From assembly GCF_000238335.3 (NCBI RefSeq), contig NZ_AHCB03000005.1, forward strand, positions 1,116,001-1,180,000: a DNA stretch of 64,000 nt. Direction: 5' to 3'. This DNA comes from Pseudoalteromonas marina. Lineage in GTDB: Bacteria; Pseudomonadota; Gammaproteobacteria; Enterobacterales; Alteromonadaceae. Below the pieces are notes generated by a model that was not told the DNA's origin, did no database searches, and saw nothing but the letters and a program-made list of their open reading frames with translations. Below, one piece after another: positions 25,576 through 34,441 of the stretch. The position numbers and the translations under genes are program-made. How positions within the stretch are numbered: position 1 is the stretch's first letter; each line of letters begins with the position of its first letter.

Positions 25576-28350
25576 TTAATGCTCTACTTCTATCCAATCT
25601 TTTTCATCTACCCAGTTTTGTGCGCCATCTTTTACCGAACGAATAGGCACAATGTAGTCACAACTTATTTGCGGCTTAACTGAGGCAAATATAGGCACAA
25701 AGCCAAAGCTTAATGCGGTTTCTATAATTGCTTTTTGGTTTTGCGGGTCAATGTCAGCCGCTTCATCAATATAAATAGGTATACGGTACAGGTTTTGTTC
25801 CTGATCGCTTAATAAGTAACGAATAAACAACATGCCACACAATAACTTAATAGTAATACGTGTGCCATTTGAGCCGGCTGAGTCTATTTTTTCAAAGTGT
25901 TCGGTTTCGCCAGCGCGGTTTACCACTTCAAAACGAATATCGAACAAGTCAGTTAATGTCAGGCCTGCTTTGTCTGAGGCGAGTTTTATTAGGTGATCTT
26001 TTGCTTCGTTTACCGCGCTTTCGCTGTAAGGTTCTTGGCTTAATAAATCAAGGGTGTCGCCTTGCTCAAACTGATGCGACGTGCTGATAATAGTATCGAT
26101 ACTATCAACCAGCATTTTGCGTGGTATTACGTTAATTTTAAACGCTTGAAGGTTAGAAATACGGTGCTGGCTTATGCCTTTATTAAAGCTATTCATTTCG
26201 CGGCGAAGGCGGTCTAAGTCTTCACGCAAGCCTTTAATCGTGGCGGCTACTTCGGTCAGAGCTACACGGCCTTGGCGCTCAACCGCATCGCGTTCGTTAT
26301 CAAGGTTATGAAATGCGCTAATCAACTTTTGGTATTTAGTAAATTCGTCGGTTTCGTTATCGAACTTAGTAATGCCCGCGTTATATACGTGCAAATAGGT
26401 ATTACGTACGTTTATGTCAAAGTTGCGTAGCTCTTGGCAGTCTTTATTAAAGTGATGTACTAAGTCGCTTAGGTTATCAAAGTCGACTGTTATATCAATC
26501 ATGTACGGGGTTACTTTACCGCTGTATAAATCAAGCGTGTGGTCAATTCGCTCACTTTTAACTTGGCGAAGGCGCTCGGTTTGGCGATTAATTTGTTCTT
26601 GCTTAGATTTAATTAACGAGCGCCTGTCTGCAATTGAGCCACTATTTTTTTGAATGTCTTGCAGGTAATCGTCAACTTGTTCGCGCTCTGCTAATAACTG
26701 CTCTTTTAGCATGGCTTGCGCGTCTACCGACTGCTGCATTACTTCAAATTGCTCTAAACGTTTTAGTGCTCCCTCCAGACTCATTAGTTCATCGTAAAGT
26801 GCGTCTTTTTCTTTTTGTTTATCGGCAACATTGGCTGCCACTTCGCGCTGTTGTTTAAACTCTTTTAACGCGTGTTCAAGCGCACTTAACTGCGCGGTTA
26901 ATTGCTCTTTGTTTTCGCCGCTTTGCATTTGTACTGGCGAAAGCTTTTTAAGTTTAATACTTGCGCCTGGCAAAGTAAGCACACCGCCTTTAACGTTATC
27001 GCTTAATAATGATAAAAATTCCCCAAAGGCATCTTCGTCATCAATGGTTATATCGCCATTAGTGGTGGTGGCAAACGAGAGAAGGTCGGGGTTTAAAATG
27101 CGTGATATTTCTTCCACTTCTTTAAGCGATAGGTCTTCGCGCATACGGGTGAACAAATTAAACTCCAAGTTTTTAAGCTGCAGTTTTAAGCTTTTAATTT
27201 GTTTTTGCGTTTCGCTAATACGGTAATCAAGCGTGTGTAGGCTTTGCCCTTGCGCGCTGGTAATAGAGTGCGAAAGCGACTCGTAGTCTTGCTTAAGTTG
27301 GCCAAGGCTGGTTTTAATTGTGGCTTTATTTACCAGTTCAAATTCGCTTTTAAGGGCGCTGTAATCTAAAAACCATTGCTCAATTTGAGTTTGTTTGCGC
27401 TCTATATCGCGCGATTGCTGTACGTATAGGCTTTGCTTTTGCTCAAATTCGTGTTTTTCGTGTTCAATGTCTTCAAGTGCTATACCAAGTTCATTAAGCT
27501 GCTCTTCTTGGTAGGTGTCAAAGTCAATGAGTGCTTGGTCAATTTTAGGCGCGTACGCTGCTAATTTACCTTTAAGTACGGTTTGATTTTCAAGCATTGA
27601 TTCAAGTGCGTTTATTGGCTCTTGCATTGATTCAAGGGCTTTTAATTCGCGCTTAGCCCGGTTTACTTTGTCAAACGAGCGACGCCATACTTCGTAAAAA
27701 TCAACCTTTGAGTTTGACATATGGCGCTCAAACACACGTAGCATAAAGCGTTTAACATCGCTTGCGCCCAATTTATGCAAGTTAAGAATACGTCTAAAAA
27801 TTTCTTTATAAATAGCGGAGTCTTGCACGTTATTAAGCGGGATCATTTTTAAATTAATGTCGCCGTCAAAGGGCGTTGCGCCGCCCGTAAGCAGAGCGTT
27901 TAGCTCTTGTGCTTTTAGCTCAATAGGATTGTAATTAAGCGACTTTAAATGATTAAACAGCTTGGTAAATTTAATTATGGTATTACCTTGCGTGTACTGT
28001 TCTAAATCGAGCTTGCCCTGATAACAAAAGTATTGGTGCGCGTAACCGGCTATTTTACCCAGACCCGCTACACCAATAACCACCGAGCCATGAGGGAGGT
28101 TGGCTTCAAGTAAAATGTACGATTGATCTGATGAGAAATAAAACTTACGGGTTTCATCTAAATCGTGCCCGTCCCATTCGGTTAGGCGCAAATCGTTTAT
28201 AAGCGGAAATTGTAGGGCGTTAATAACCGAGCTTTTACCGGTATTATTTGGCGCACAAATAGAGCTGCTTTTATCAAGCGGGATCACACACTTTGCATAA
28301 CCTGCGGTATTAAGTAGGGCGAGTTTACTCAGTCCGTATAAGTTGTTCAT
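25576..28350 (-). CDS. mksB: Mks condensin SMC-like ATPase (MksB)
   Basis: A 924-residue SMC-like protein: N-terminal Walker A (CAPNNTGKSSVINALQF, residues about 32-48), two long coiled-coil arms (about 230-700) and a C-terminal head with a signature-like SAGSNGTRITIKLL and Walker B YRIPIYIDEAADID. The size and the order behind mksF and mksE match the MukB-related MksB subunit, which extrudes DNA loops for chromosome organisation or acts against plasmids when joined with a nuclease. The ATG overlaps the mksE stop by four bases. No mksG/jetD nuclease gene follows; the next gene is an unrelated lipoprotein. Assignment rests on architecture and gene order. Confidence 0.78.
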   Translation of the reverse strand: MNNLYGLSKLALLNTAGYAKCVIPLDKSSSICAPNNTGKSSVINALQFPLINDLRLTEWDGHDLDETRKFYFSSDQSYILLEANLPHGSVVIGVAGLGKIAGYAHQYFCYQGKLDLEQYTQGNTIIKFTKLFNHLKSLNYNPIELKAQELNALLTGGATPFDGDINLKMIPLNNVQDSAIYKEIFRRILNLHKLGASDVKRFMLRVFERHMSNSKVDFYEVWRRSFDKVNRAKRELKALESMQEPINALESMLENQTVLKGKLAAYAPKIDQALIDFDTYQEEQLNELGIALEDIEHEKHEFEQKQSLYVQQSRDIERKQTQIEQWFLDYSALKSEFELVNKATIKTSLGQLKQDYESLSHSITSAQGQSLHTLDYRISETQKQIKSLKLQLKNLEFNLFTRMREDLSLKEVEEISRILNPDLLSFATTTNGDITIDDEDAFGEFLSLLSDNVKGGVLTLPGASIKLKKLSPVQMQSGENKEQLTAQLSALEHALKEFKQQREVAANVADKQKEKDALYDELMSLEGALKRLEQFEVMQQSVDAQAMLKEQLLAEREQVDDYLQDIQKNSGSIADRRSLIKSKQEQINRQTERLRQVKSERIDHTLDLYSGKVTPYMIDITVDFDNLSDLVHHFNKDCQELRNFDINVRNTYLHVYNAGITKFDNETDEFTKYQKLISAFHNLDNERDAVERQGRVALTEVAATIKGLREDLDRLRREMNSFNKGISQHRISNLQAFKINVIPRKMLVDSIDTIISTSHQFEQGDTLDLLSQEPYSESAVNEAKDHLIKLASDKAGLTLTDLFDIRFEVVNRAGETEHFEKIDSAGSNGTRITIKLLCGMLFIRYLLSDQEQNLYRIPIYIDEAADIDPQNQKAIIETALSFGFVPIFASVKPQISCDYIVPIRSVKDGAQNWVDEKDWIEVEH

Positions 28351-28895
28351 TCCTCGTCCTCCGTCATGTAGGTTTCTTCGTTTACTTCCATTAATGCATC
28401 AATGTAGCGGTGAATAGGGGCTTGTAGCATAAAGCCGCCTTCTACTTCACGGGCAAGGCCTAAACGAACCATACGTAGGTAAACATCTTTTCGTAAATCT
28501 GAGCCCGAAAATATCTCAAGCTGATCAAATAAGTGCTTATTTATTTGCACTAAGGTTTGCATCAGCTCTAAATCGTTTACTTCATCAAACAGGGCGCGCA
28601 TTGGGTCTTTACCTGTATTGGCATAGTGCTCAATTAAAATGTAAATGGTGAGTGCGATAGCGCGCGATATTTTACCCATATTTGGCGTACTTTCGTCGCT
28701 GGCAAAATAGTAAAAGCCACGGCTATCGTGTTTTAAATCATGGCCTAATGCGGTAAATAGTGCGCTGTAAGATTCAATGTGTTGGTCGAGTTCTTGCCAC
28801 ATAACGTTGTCTTGTTCGCAAATGTGGTAACCCGCAGTTAATTTTTTATTGATTGCTTGCAGGTGAGTGAGTTCTTCTAGGTTTATATGTGTCAT
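28347..28895 (-). CDS. mksE: Mks condensin accessory subunit (MksE)
   Basis: A 182-residue protein between the kleisin-like and SMC-like genes, in the place and size range of MksE/JetB, which forms winged-helix dimers that bind the kleisin. The predicted fold is helical, with a winged-helix-like C-terminal part (RKDVYLRMVRLGLAREVEGGF) and an acidic end. It starts five bases after the mksF stop and overlaps mksB by four bases, so the three are one translationally coupled operon. Confidence 0.72.
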   Translation of the reverse strand: MTHINLEELTHLQAINKKLTAGYHICEQDNVMWQELDQHIESYSALFTALGHDLKHDSRGFYYFASDESTPNMGKISRAIALTIYILIEHYANTGKDPMRALFDEVNDLELMQTLVQINKHLFDQLEIFSGSDLRKDVYLRMVRLGLAREVEGGFMLQAPIHRYIDALMEVNEETYMTEDEE

Positions 28896-28900
28896 GGTAA

Positions 28901-30187
28901 TTACTTATCTGCCTCAGTATTAGGCTGAGTTGCTGAATCTGATGCCTGAGAATTAAATGGGTAAAGTGAAAAGTGTTGGCCGGCAATTTTAACTCGGGCT
29001 TTTTCATCGCTTTGACTAATTTCAATGTCGCTATCACTGACTAATTTTTGATATAAAAAGAGCATTTCGTCGGCGTCTAAGTCGGGGTAGCTTTCATCTA
29101 AAAACTGCAGCAGCGGCTGTGGTTTTTTACGTTTTTTGTTAAAGCGTTTAGCAAAGCTTGTTTTTACATCGTTGTAGTCAGGAATGTTAGGCGTTACAAA
29201 TGCCGGTACATCTTGTTGTTCGGGAAGTTGATACTCTTCATGTTCAAATTCTACCAAGCTTGCCATATACGCGACAATATGGCGTTGTTGTCCAAGCGAA
29301 TAACGCTGAGAGTCGGTTACAAAATTAGGTTGTACAGCGCTTAGCATGTTATCTACGCCATTTTTACGCACAAGGCCGAGCACTTTGGCCGCTTGGCGTG
29401 TAACTAAGTTATTTCGGCGTAGCTCTTCGCGCAGGGGCATGAGCATATCGGCACTTTTACGTAAACTCTCTCTGCCCATTAGGTTCATTTCGAGTATGCG
29501 AGTTCGTAGCTGTTCTAGCATGCGTTTGTCGGTGTATGCTTTACCAGAGCGTTCAATAAATTCGATTTGTTTACTGATTTGCTGCTCTATTATTGTAAAG
29601 CAGGCATGAAAATCGCCCCTAATATCGACCATTTCAAGCATGGGCTCTATGTATTCATCAAAGGCTTCGATTACTGATTTGTAGCGTTTTTGTAGTGATT
29701 GCACCGCATTGTTTGATTTAGCTTGTTCAACAATATTTAAAATGGCGTTTTCGTTGTGCGCGTAAAGTTTCATTATTTTACGTACCCGATCATCCATAAT
29801 ACGGCTAAATCGGCGTAAATCGTCAAAGTCTTCCATGCTACCAGCGTTATCTAAACGATTACCTAAACGGGCAAGATCGTCTACTAACACGCTAATTTCT
29901 TGTGCTAAGCCCAAATGTTCTTCTTGCAGTAAAAAAGTAGCAAAGTCAGTAATTGCACGGTTAATTTCAAGCTGTGATGATTTAGCCAGTGGAATTAAAA
30001 TATCTTGATTGAGCAAACGGTTTGTTTCTTTGTAAATGCGCTCGTTGTTCCACGTGGGTTGTTTTTGTTTTATCGCATTTTGCACGTCTTTTAGGCTAAA
30101 GTCGGCCATTTTAAAACGTTTAAATAATAGCTCTAAAACTGCCCAATGTTCGCTAAGGGTATTTAGTCGCTTTTTAGCTGGGATCAT
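28901..30187 (-). CDS. mksF: Mks condensin kleisin-like subunit (MksF)
   Basis: A 428-residue, mostly helical protein that heads the operon. The size and position match MksF/JetA, the kleisin that bridges the SMC heads. The N-terminal winged-helix region has WNNERIYKETNRLLNQDIL; the middle is a long helical domain; the C-terminal part has KRFNKKRKKPQPLL and a winged helix near residues 370-410. The ATG at 30187 starts MIPAKKRLNTL. It is divergent from nhaD across 219 bases that contain both promoters. Confidence 0.72.
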   Translation of the reverse strand: MIPAKKRLNTLSEHWAVLELLFKRFKMADFSLKDVQNAIKQKQPTWNNERIYKETNRLLNQDILIPLAKSSQLEINRAITDFATFLLQEEHLGLAQEISVLVDDLARLGNRLDNAGSMEDFDDLRRFSRIMDDRVRKIMKLYAHNENAILNIVEQAKSNNAVQSLQKRYKSVIEAFDEYIEPMLEMVDIRGDFHACFTIIEQQISKQIEFIERSGKAYTDKRMLEQLRTRILEMNLMGRESLRKSADMLMPLREELRRNNLVTRQAAKVLGLVRKNGVDNMLSAVQPNFVTDSQRYSLGQQRHIVAYMASLVEFEHEEYQLPEQQDVPAFVTPNIPDYNDVKTSFAKRFNKKRKKPQPLLQFLDESYPDLDADEMLFLYQKLVSDSDIEISQSDEKARVKIAGQHFSLYPFNSQASDSATQPNTEADK

Positions 30188-30406
30188 AAGGTGTTACAAC
30201 ATCCTAGTAATTTATTATTGAGAATTTAGAAGCGTCTCATTATTACGTATTCTAATTAATCTAGCCTGTATATGGTATTCGTTTTTAAGACTATTTAATA
30301 ATAGTTTTTGTATAGCCGCAGTGCTAACATTCGCGCCGAAAATAGGCACGTCGAGAGGGACTTTACGTGTGTTCTTTAAAACAATATCAAAGGTTATTTA
30401 ATACCC

Positions 30407-31654
30407 ATGGTTTCCACGATTATTCTAACCCTGATAGCGATCGGATTTTTATTGATTGTTATAGAAGATATCATCCATGTAAATAAAGCTAAAACCACGC
30501 TTTTTTTTGGCACGCTTTGCTGGATCCTCCTGTTTATTTTCCCTTTGCATGGGCAAAGCCCAGAGCAAGTACAAGAACTCCTTAACGAAAATATTTTAGA
30601 GATAGCATCGCTGTGGTTGTTTTTAATGGCCGCCATGACCTTTGTTGCTTATTTAAACTCAAAAGGGTTTATCGAAAATATTGTGCACAGAGTAATGCCA
30701 ACAAGTATTAGCGAACGCAAGCTGATGTTTTTGGTTGGGGTATTTGCCTTTTTGTTTTCGTCGGTTTCAGACAACGTAACGGCTACGTTAATATCGCTTG
30801 CTGTAGTTATGTCGTTAAAACTACCGCCTAAAAAGCTTATAAAATATGCCACACTTATTGTGTTTGGTGTTAACTCCGGTGGTGTGTCGTTAATTACCGG
30901 TGACGTAACAACCTTAATGATATTTTTAGATGGCAAGGTAACCATTGCTAACTTATTACTGCTTATTGCGCCTGCATTTATTAGCGTTATGCTGTTAGCA
31001 GCAATGCTAAGTATTGGCATGAAAGGGGATGTAACCTTTTCAAAGTCTGGAAAAAAACGCATAGAAAAAACCGACATCACCATAGCAGTTATTTTTGTAT
31101 CTACAGTAATAAGTATACTTGCGCTAAGTGTAATTTACAGTGTACCGCCTTTATTAACTTTTTTATGTGGTTTATCAATCATGTTTTTAGTGGCGCAATT
31201 TTTAATGCGCAAAAAAGACATAAACAAAAACATTATCGACTACGTACGCGACATAGAATACGACACCTTACTGTTTTTCGTCGGGGTTTTATTATTGGTA
31301 GGTGCATTAAAAGAGATTGGAATGCTAAGTAAGTTTACCGACCTTTACACCGTTATGGCGCCACAGTACGCTAACTACTTAATGGGTATTTTATCGGCTG
31401 GGGTTGATAACGTACCGCTCACTGCTGCTTTACTAAAAGCGAATATAGTAATGAGCCAGCAAGATTGGTTATCGTTTACTTATGCAACCGGTGTTGGCGG
31501 ATCTATGCTAATTATTGGATCGGCTGCGGGTATTATTGCTATGAGTAAAGTAAAAGAGCTAACATTTATGAGTTACTTACGTTTGTCGCTCTATTTGTTA
31601 GTAAGTTATACCGTGGGTTATGCGGGCGCTTATTACATGGGCGGGTTTGTTTAA
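30407..31654 (+). CDS. nhaD: Na+/H+ antiporter NhaD
   Basis: Inner-membrane sodium/proton antiporter of the NhaD type, used by marine and halophilic bacteria to expel Na+. 415 residues with about 12 hydrophobic segments. Conserved polar motifs inside helices are visible: FSSVSDNVTATLISLAVV and, in the second half, SAGVDNVPLTAALLKAN, matching the repeated SDN/DN motifs of the ion transporter superfamily. LITGDVTTLMIF is another family hallmark. It is a single gene, ended by the terminator at 31716-31740. Confidence 0.93.
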   Translation: MVSTIILTLIAIGFLLIVIEDIIHVNKAKTTLFFGTLCWILLFIFPLHGQSPEQVQELLNENILEIASLWLFLMAAMTFVAYLNSKGFIENIVHRVMPTSISERKLMFLVGVFAFLFSSVSDNVTATLISLAVVMSLKLPPKKLIKYATLIVFGVNSGGVSLITGDVTTLMIFLDGKVTIANLLLLIAPAFISVMLLAAMLSIGMKGDVTFSKSGKKRIEKTDITIAVIFVSTVISILALSVIYSVPPLLTFLCGLSIMFLVAQFLMRKKDINKNIIDYVRDIEYDTLLFFVGVLLLVGALKEIGMLSKFTDLYTVMAPQYANYLMGILSAGVDNVPLTAALLKANIVMSQQDWLSFTYATGVGGSMLIIGSAAGIIAMSKVKELTFMSYLRLSLYLLVSYTVGYAGAYYMGGFV

Positions 31655-31715
31655 GTTTTGCTTAACAAACCGCATTAAAACGCTTGACAGCTAGACGTCT
31701 AAACGTTAACTTTCA

Positions 31716-31745
31716 AACCCCACTTTATAGTGGGGTTTTGTTTTA
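31716..31745 (+). terminator. Intrinsic terminator of nhaD
   Basis: AACCCCAC and GTGGGGTT form an eight-base-pair stem with a six-base loop, followed by TTGTTTTATT. It separates nhaD from the lysine riboswitch. Confidence 0.85.
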
Positions 31746-31767
31746 TTAGCCATTGGTTAATACAACA

Positions 31768-31938
31768 TTCAGAAGAGGTGCGATACTTAGGTATTTAATG
31801 GTAGGTGACGAACGCCCATAACCATTAAAGAGGGAAGTACTCGCCGAGAAAACCAACGTTACGTCGATGTTGTTTTTCGGTTTATGGGGCTGAATCCTCA
31901 AAACTGTCACCAATCTAGGTGGAGAGCTTCTGGCAGTG
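31768..31938 (+). promoter_or_regulatory. Lysine riboswitch (L box)
   Basis: The leader before lysC contains the L-box landmarks in order: AGAAGAGGTGCG near the 5-prime end, GGGAAGTACTCGCCGAGAAA in the middle, GGGGCTGAATCC, an ACTGTCACC segment and AGGTGGAGAGCTTCTGG at the 3-prime end. CAGAAG (31770-31775) pairs with CTTCTG (31928-31933) as the closing helix P1. In this class lysine binding to the RNA shuts off the downstream gene, here the first enzyme of lysine synthesis. Confidence 0.92.
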
Positions 31939-32007
31939 GATTTACCTTCAAGCATTCACTTGCCAAGTTCTTCTTGTTTTATCGCGGTTTGGATACCGCA
32001 AAAGGAG
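31931..32007 (+). promoter_or_regulatory. Probable expression platform of the lysine riboswitch
   Basis: GGCAGTG (31932-31938), which includes part of P1, can pair with CACTTGCC further on, followed by a T-rich run (TTCTTCTTGTTTT): this looks like the terminator alternative to P1. A second small hairpin, GCGGT (31984-31988) with ACCGC (31995-31999), sits just before the ribosome binding site AAGGAG of lysC and could also limit translation. Confidence 0.55.
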
Positions 32008-32012
32008 ACTAA

Positions 32013-33392
32013 ATGACTACCCAATCAGTGCCGCAAACAGTATCGGACGTTAAATCAGATTACATCGTTGCCAAATTTGGCGGAACCAGTGTGGCTAACT
32101 TTGATGCGATGAGTCGTTGTAGCGAAATTATTGTTGCCGATAAAAGCGTGCGTATTGTCGCTGTGAGCGCCAGTGCCGGCGTAACTAATCATTTGGTTGC
32201 ACTGTGTAAATCAAGCATCACCCCACAGCAGCGCCAAGAACACATTGACGGCGTGCTAGCCATTCAACAGGCTATTTTAGATGAGTTATCGCTTGATGCC
32301 GATTTAGCAGTAGGTTTTAACGAAACGTTAAAAGCATTTCAAACGCTAGCGCTTGAAACACTGACAACTGATCAGCAGCACGATGAGTTACTTAGCTTTG
32401 GTGAGCGTTTATCGTCGTATTTATTTGCGCAAGTGCTGCGTTTAAAAGGGTTAAATGCCGATCGCTTTGATGTACGCCAAGTACTTAAAACAGATAGTCA
32501 GTTTGGAAAAGCAACGCCAAATGTAAGCGCAACTGCACAAGCTGCTAAAGAATATTTGATCCCACTGTTAGATGACCAAGTTATTGTAACCCAAGGTTTT
32601 GTTGGCAGTGACGAATTTGGACAAACAACAACGCTTGGCCGTGGTGGGTCTGACTACAGTGCCGCTTTACTTGCTGAGGCAATAAACGCCAAAAGCGTAC
32701 ATATTTGGACTGATGTTGTGGGTATTTTTAGTACCGATCCGCGATTATGTGTAAAGGCATCGCCCATTGCTCGCTTAAGCTTTGATGAAGCCGCTGAAAT
32801 GGCTACCTTTGGTGCAAAGGTATTGCATCCAGCTACTATTTTACCCGCTAGCCGTAGTCATATTAATGTGTTTGTTGGATCAAGCCGCGAGCCTGAACGT
32901 GGTGGTACGTGGATAGAGCGTGAAAAATCGCAGCAGCCAGGAATTCGCGCGGTAACCCAGCGTAAAAATCAAATTTTGCTCACCCTTAAAAGCCCTGAAA
33001 TGCTATTGGCTAGTGGCTTTTTAGCCCGTGTATTTACTATTTTAAGCGAGTTTAATATATCGGTTGATTTGGTAACTACGTCTGAAATTAGTGTAGCAAT
33101 AACGCTTGATAATGCACCTAACGCGTCGCGCCCAGAGCTCGACCAAGCGTGTTTAGATAAGCTTGCTGAATTTTGCCATGTATCGGTTGAAAACAACTTA
33201 ACACTGGTGGCACTTATTGGCTCTGAGATTCAACTTCGCCAACACGAAATGAACTTAATGCAGGTATTAAGTGACTTTAATATTCGCTTAATTTGTCATG
33301 GAGCAAGTAAGCACAACCTATGCTTTTTAGTCGAACAAAGTGAATCTGATAATGTGGTTCAGGCTATTCATAGCCGTTTGTTAGAAGCTTAA
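32013..33392 (+). CDS. lysC: Lysine-sensitive aspartokinase III
   Basis: Phosphorylates aspartate, the first step towards lysine, threonine and methionine. The 459-residue length is normal for monofunctional aspartokinase. Signature KFGGTSVANFDAM is near residue 20; the amino acid kinase domain continues with TLGRGGSDYSAALLAEA and WTDVVGIFSTDPR. The C-terminal third contains two ACT domains (about residues 310-459; LLASGFLARVFTILSEFNIS and LVALIGSEIQLRQHEM) for allosteric lysine inhibition. Control is doubled: riboswitch at the RNA level and ACT domains at the enzyme level. The L-box upstream supports the lysine-sensitive isozyme. Confidence 0.95.
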   Translation: MTTQSVPQTVSDVKSDYIVAKFGGTSVANFDAMSRCSEIIVADKSVRIVAVSASAGVTNHLVALCKSSITPQQRQEHIDGVLAIQQAILDELSLDADLAVGFNETLKAFQTLALETLTTDQQHDELLSFGERLSSYLFAQVLRLKGLNADRFDVRQVLKTDSQFGKATPNVSATAQAAKEYLIPLLDDQVIVTQGFVGSDEFGQTTTLGRGGSDYSAALLAEAINAKSVHIWTDVVGIFSTDPRLCVKASPIARLSFDEAAEMATFGAKVLHPATILPASRSHINVFVGSSREPERGGTWIEREKSQQPGIRAVTQRKNQILLTLKSPEMLLASGFLARVFTILSEFNISVDLVTTSEISVAITLDNAPNASRPELDQACLDKLAEFCHVSVENNLTLVALIGSEIQLRQHEMNLMQVLSDFNIRLICHGASKHNLCFLVEQSESDNVVQAIHSRLLEA

Positions 33393-33398
33393 CCAGCA

Positions 33399-33560
33399 AT
33401 ACTAATTCGTGATAATACTTAATCATTTTTAGGGGCTAAAAGTGTCGCTATCTGCGTTAAAAAATTCTCATTTAGAACAACTAAATAACGAATTTTTTGC
33501 CTAGCTATCAACACGTTTATCTATCCTCAAAATAGATCACTTAATTTAGCGGATTGGTAT
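33399..33560. repeat. MITE-like palindromic element at the 3-prime end of lysC and the PPTase gene
   Basis: A 162-base element bounded by ATACTAAT and ATTGGTAT (inverse of each other except one base), with an internal inverted repeat AAAAAATTC (about 33459) and GAATTTTTT (about 33490). It contains no gene. I recognise the sequence style from repeats in Alteromonadales intergenic DNA, but no second full copy is in this window. Its right end supplies the last few codons and the TAA stop of the phosphopantetheinyl transferase gene. Confidence 0.5.
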
Positions 33561-34301
33561 AAGCGAGACATCGGTTAACAAAAAGCACCGCCAGTCGGTG
33601 CTTTTTTTATGCACTAAGGTTAAATCAAACGTCTCTGTTTGCGTGTTTACTACTTGGCTGCTTGCGGCAAAGCTTACTAAGGTTAATTCGTTAAATACGT
33701 TGGGACTAAGTAATTTCGCAATAGGGCGGCTAGTTGCTTTAGCTAATGATTCTTTCAATGTCCATATTCTAAAAAAGGTGTTGGCCTGGCTTTGAGTATT
33801 AGGTTGCGACGTAATTAACGTCACTTCGTCTGAGTGGTAAAAATGCTTGGCTAGTTTTTCAAACGGGCGCGTTAAGCTAATTTTTTCAAGGTCGAAGCCA
33901 AACGTCTCGATTTCTAAATTTAAAGCAACCCCAACAAAACCATGAGAGTGCGATATACACGTATTAATAACGCACTCGTTAATATGCAGCTCTAATTTAG
34001 CTGTGGATTGGTTAAAGCTTGTGTTAATGGCATTTAATGGCACATTTGAAAATTCAGGGAGGGTAGATTTTACAAGCAGTTTTAAAAGTAAACGGCTTGC
34101 TACATATTCTTTTTTAGCTATTTGGTTTTTACGGCGGTTAATAACGGTTAATTCAAATTCGCTGAGTAAGCTCGCCAAGTTGTAATTAGCCAAACTAAGT
34201 GTATTAGCGTCGAACAACAAAACGGTACTTTTGCCTTTAGGTAAATTGGCAAAATCTGTTGGCGTTATGGTTAAGGCGTTATTAAAAAAATGTGCGGTCA
34301 T
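33546..34301 (-). CDS. 4'-phosphopantetheinyl transferase (Sfp/EntD type)
   Basis: Transfers phosphopantetheine from CoA to carrier-protein serines. 251 residues, two pseudo-symmetric halves. The Mg2+/CoA motifs are present: FGFDLEKI (Asp/Glu pair, near residue 130) and FFRIWTLKESLAKAT (WxxKES, near residue 180). HSHGFVGVALN precedes the first motif, as usual. The target carrier proteins are not in this window; a role in polyunsaturated fatty acid or peptide synthesis is possible. Its C-terminus (IPIR then stop) lies within a repeat end, so the original end of the gene may have been replaced. Confidence 0.85.
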   Translation of the reverse strand: MTAHFFNNALTITPTDFANLPKGKSTVLLFDANTLSLANYNLASLLSEFELTVINRRKNQIAKKEYVASRLLLKLLVKSTLPEFSNVPLNAINTSFNQSTAKLELHINECVINTCISHSHGFVGVALNLEIETFGFDLEKISLTRPFEKLAKHFYHSDEVTLITSQPNTQSQANTFFRIWTLKESLAKATSRPIAKLLSPNVFNELTLVSFAASSQVVNTQTETFDLTLVHKKSTDWRCFLLTDVSLIPIR

Positions 34302-34441
34302 ATCAGCTCAAAAAGTAAAAAGTCGTTGTTATTGTGAGCAGTTAACGCGACAAACAAAGGCTGAATACAATTTTATTACTCAGCTGGCATTAAATATGGT
34401 TTAATTCACAACAATCAAAATAATAACAGATTTGTAGATGT

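Noticed and set aside
25576-30187. Wadjet anti-plasmid defence system
   Set aside because: Only the three Mks-type genes are present; the JetD nuclease needed for a complete Wadjet call is absent on both sides, so it was annotated as a condensin.
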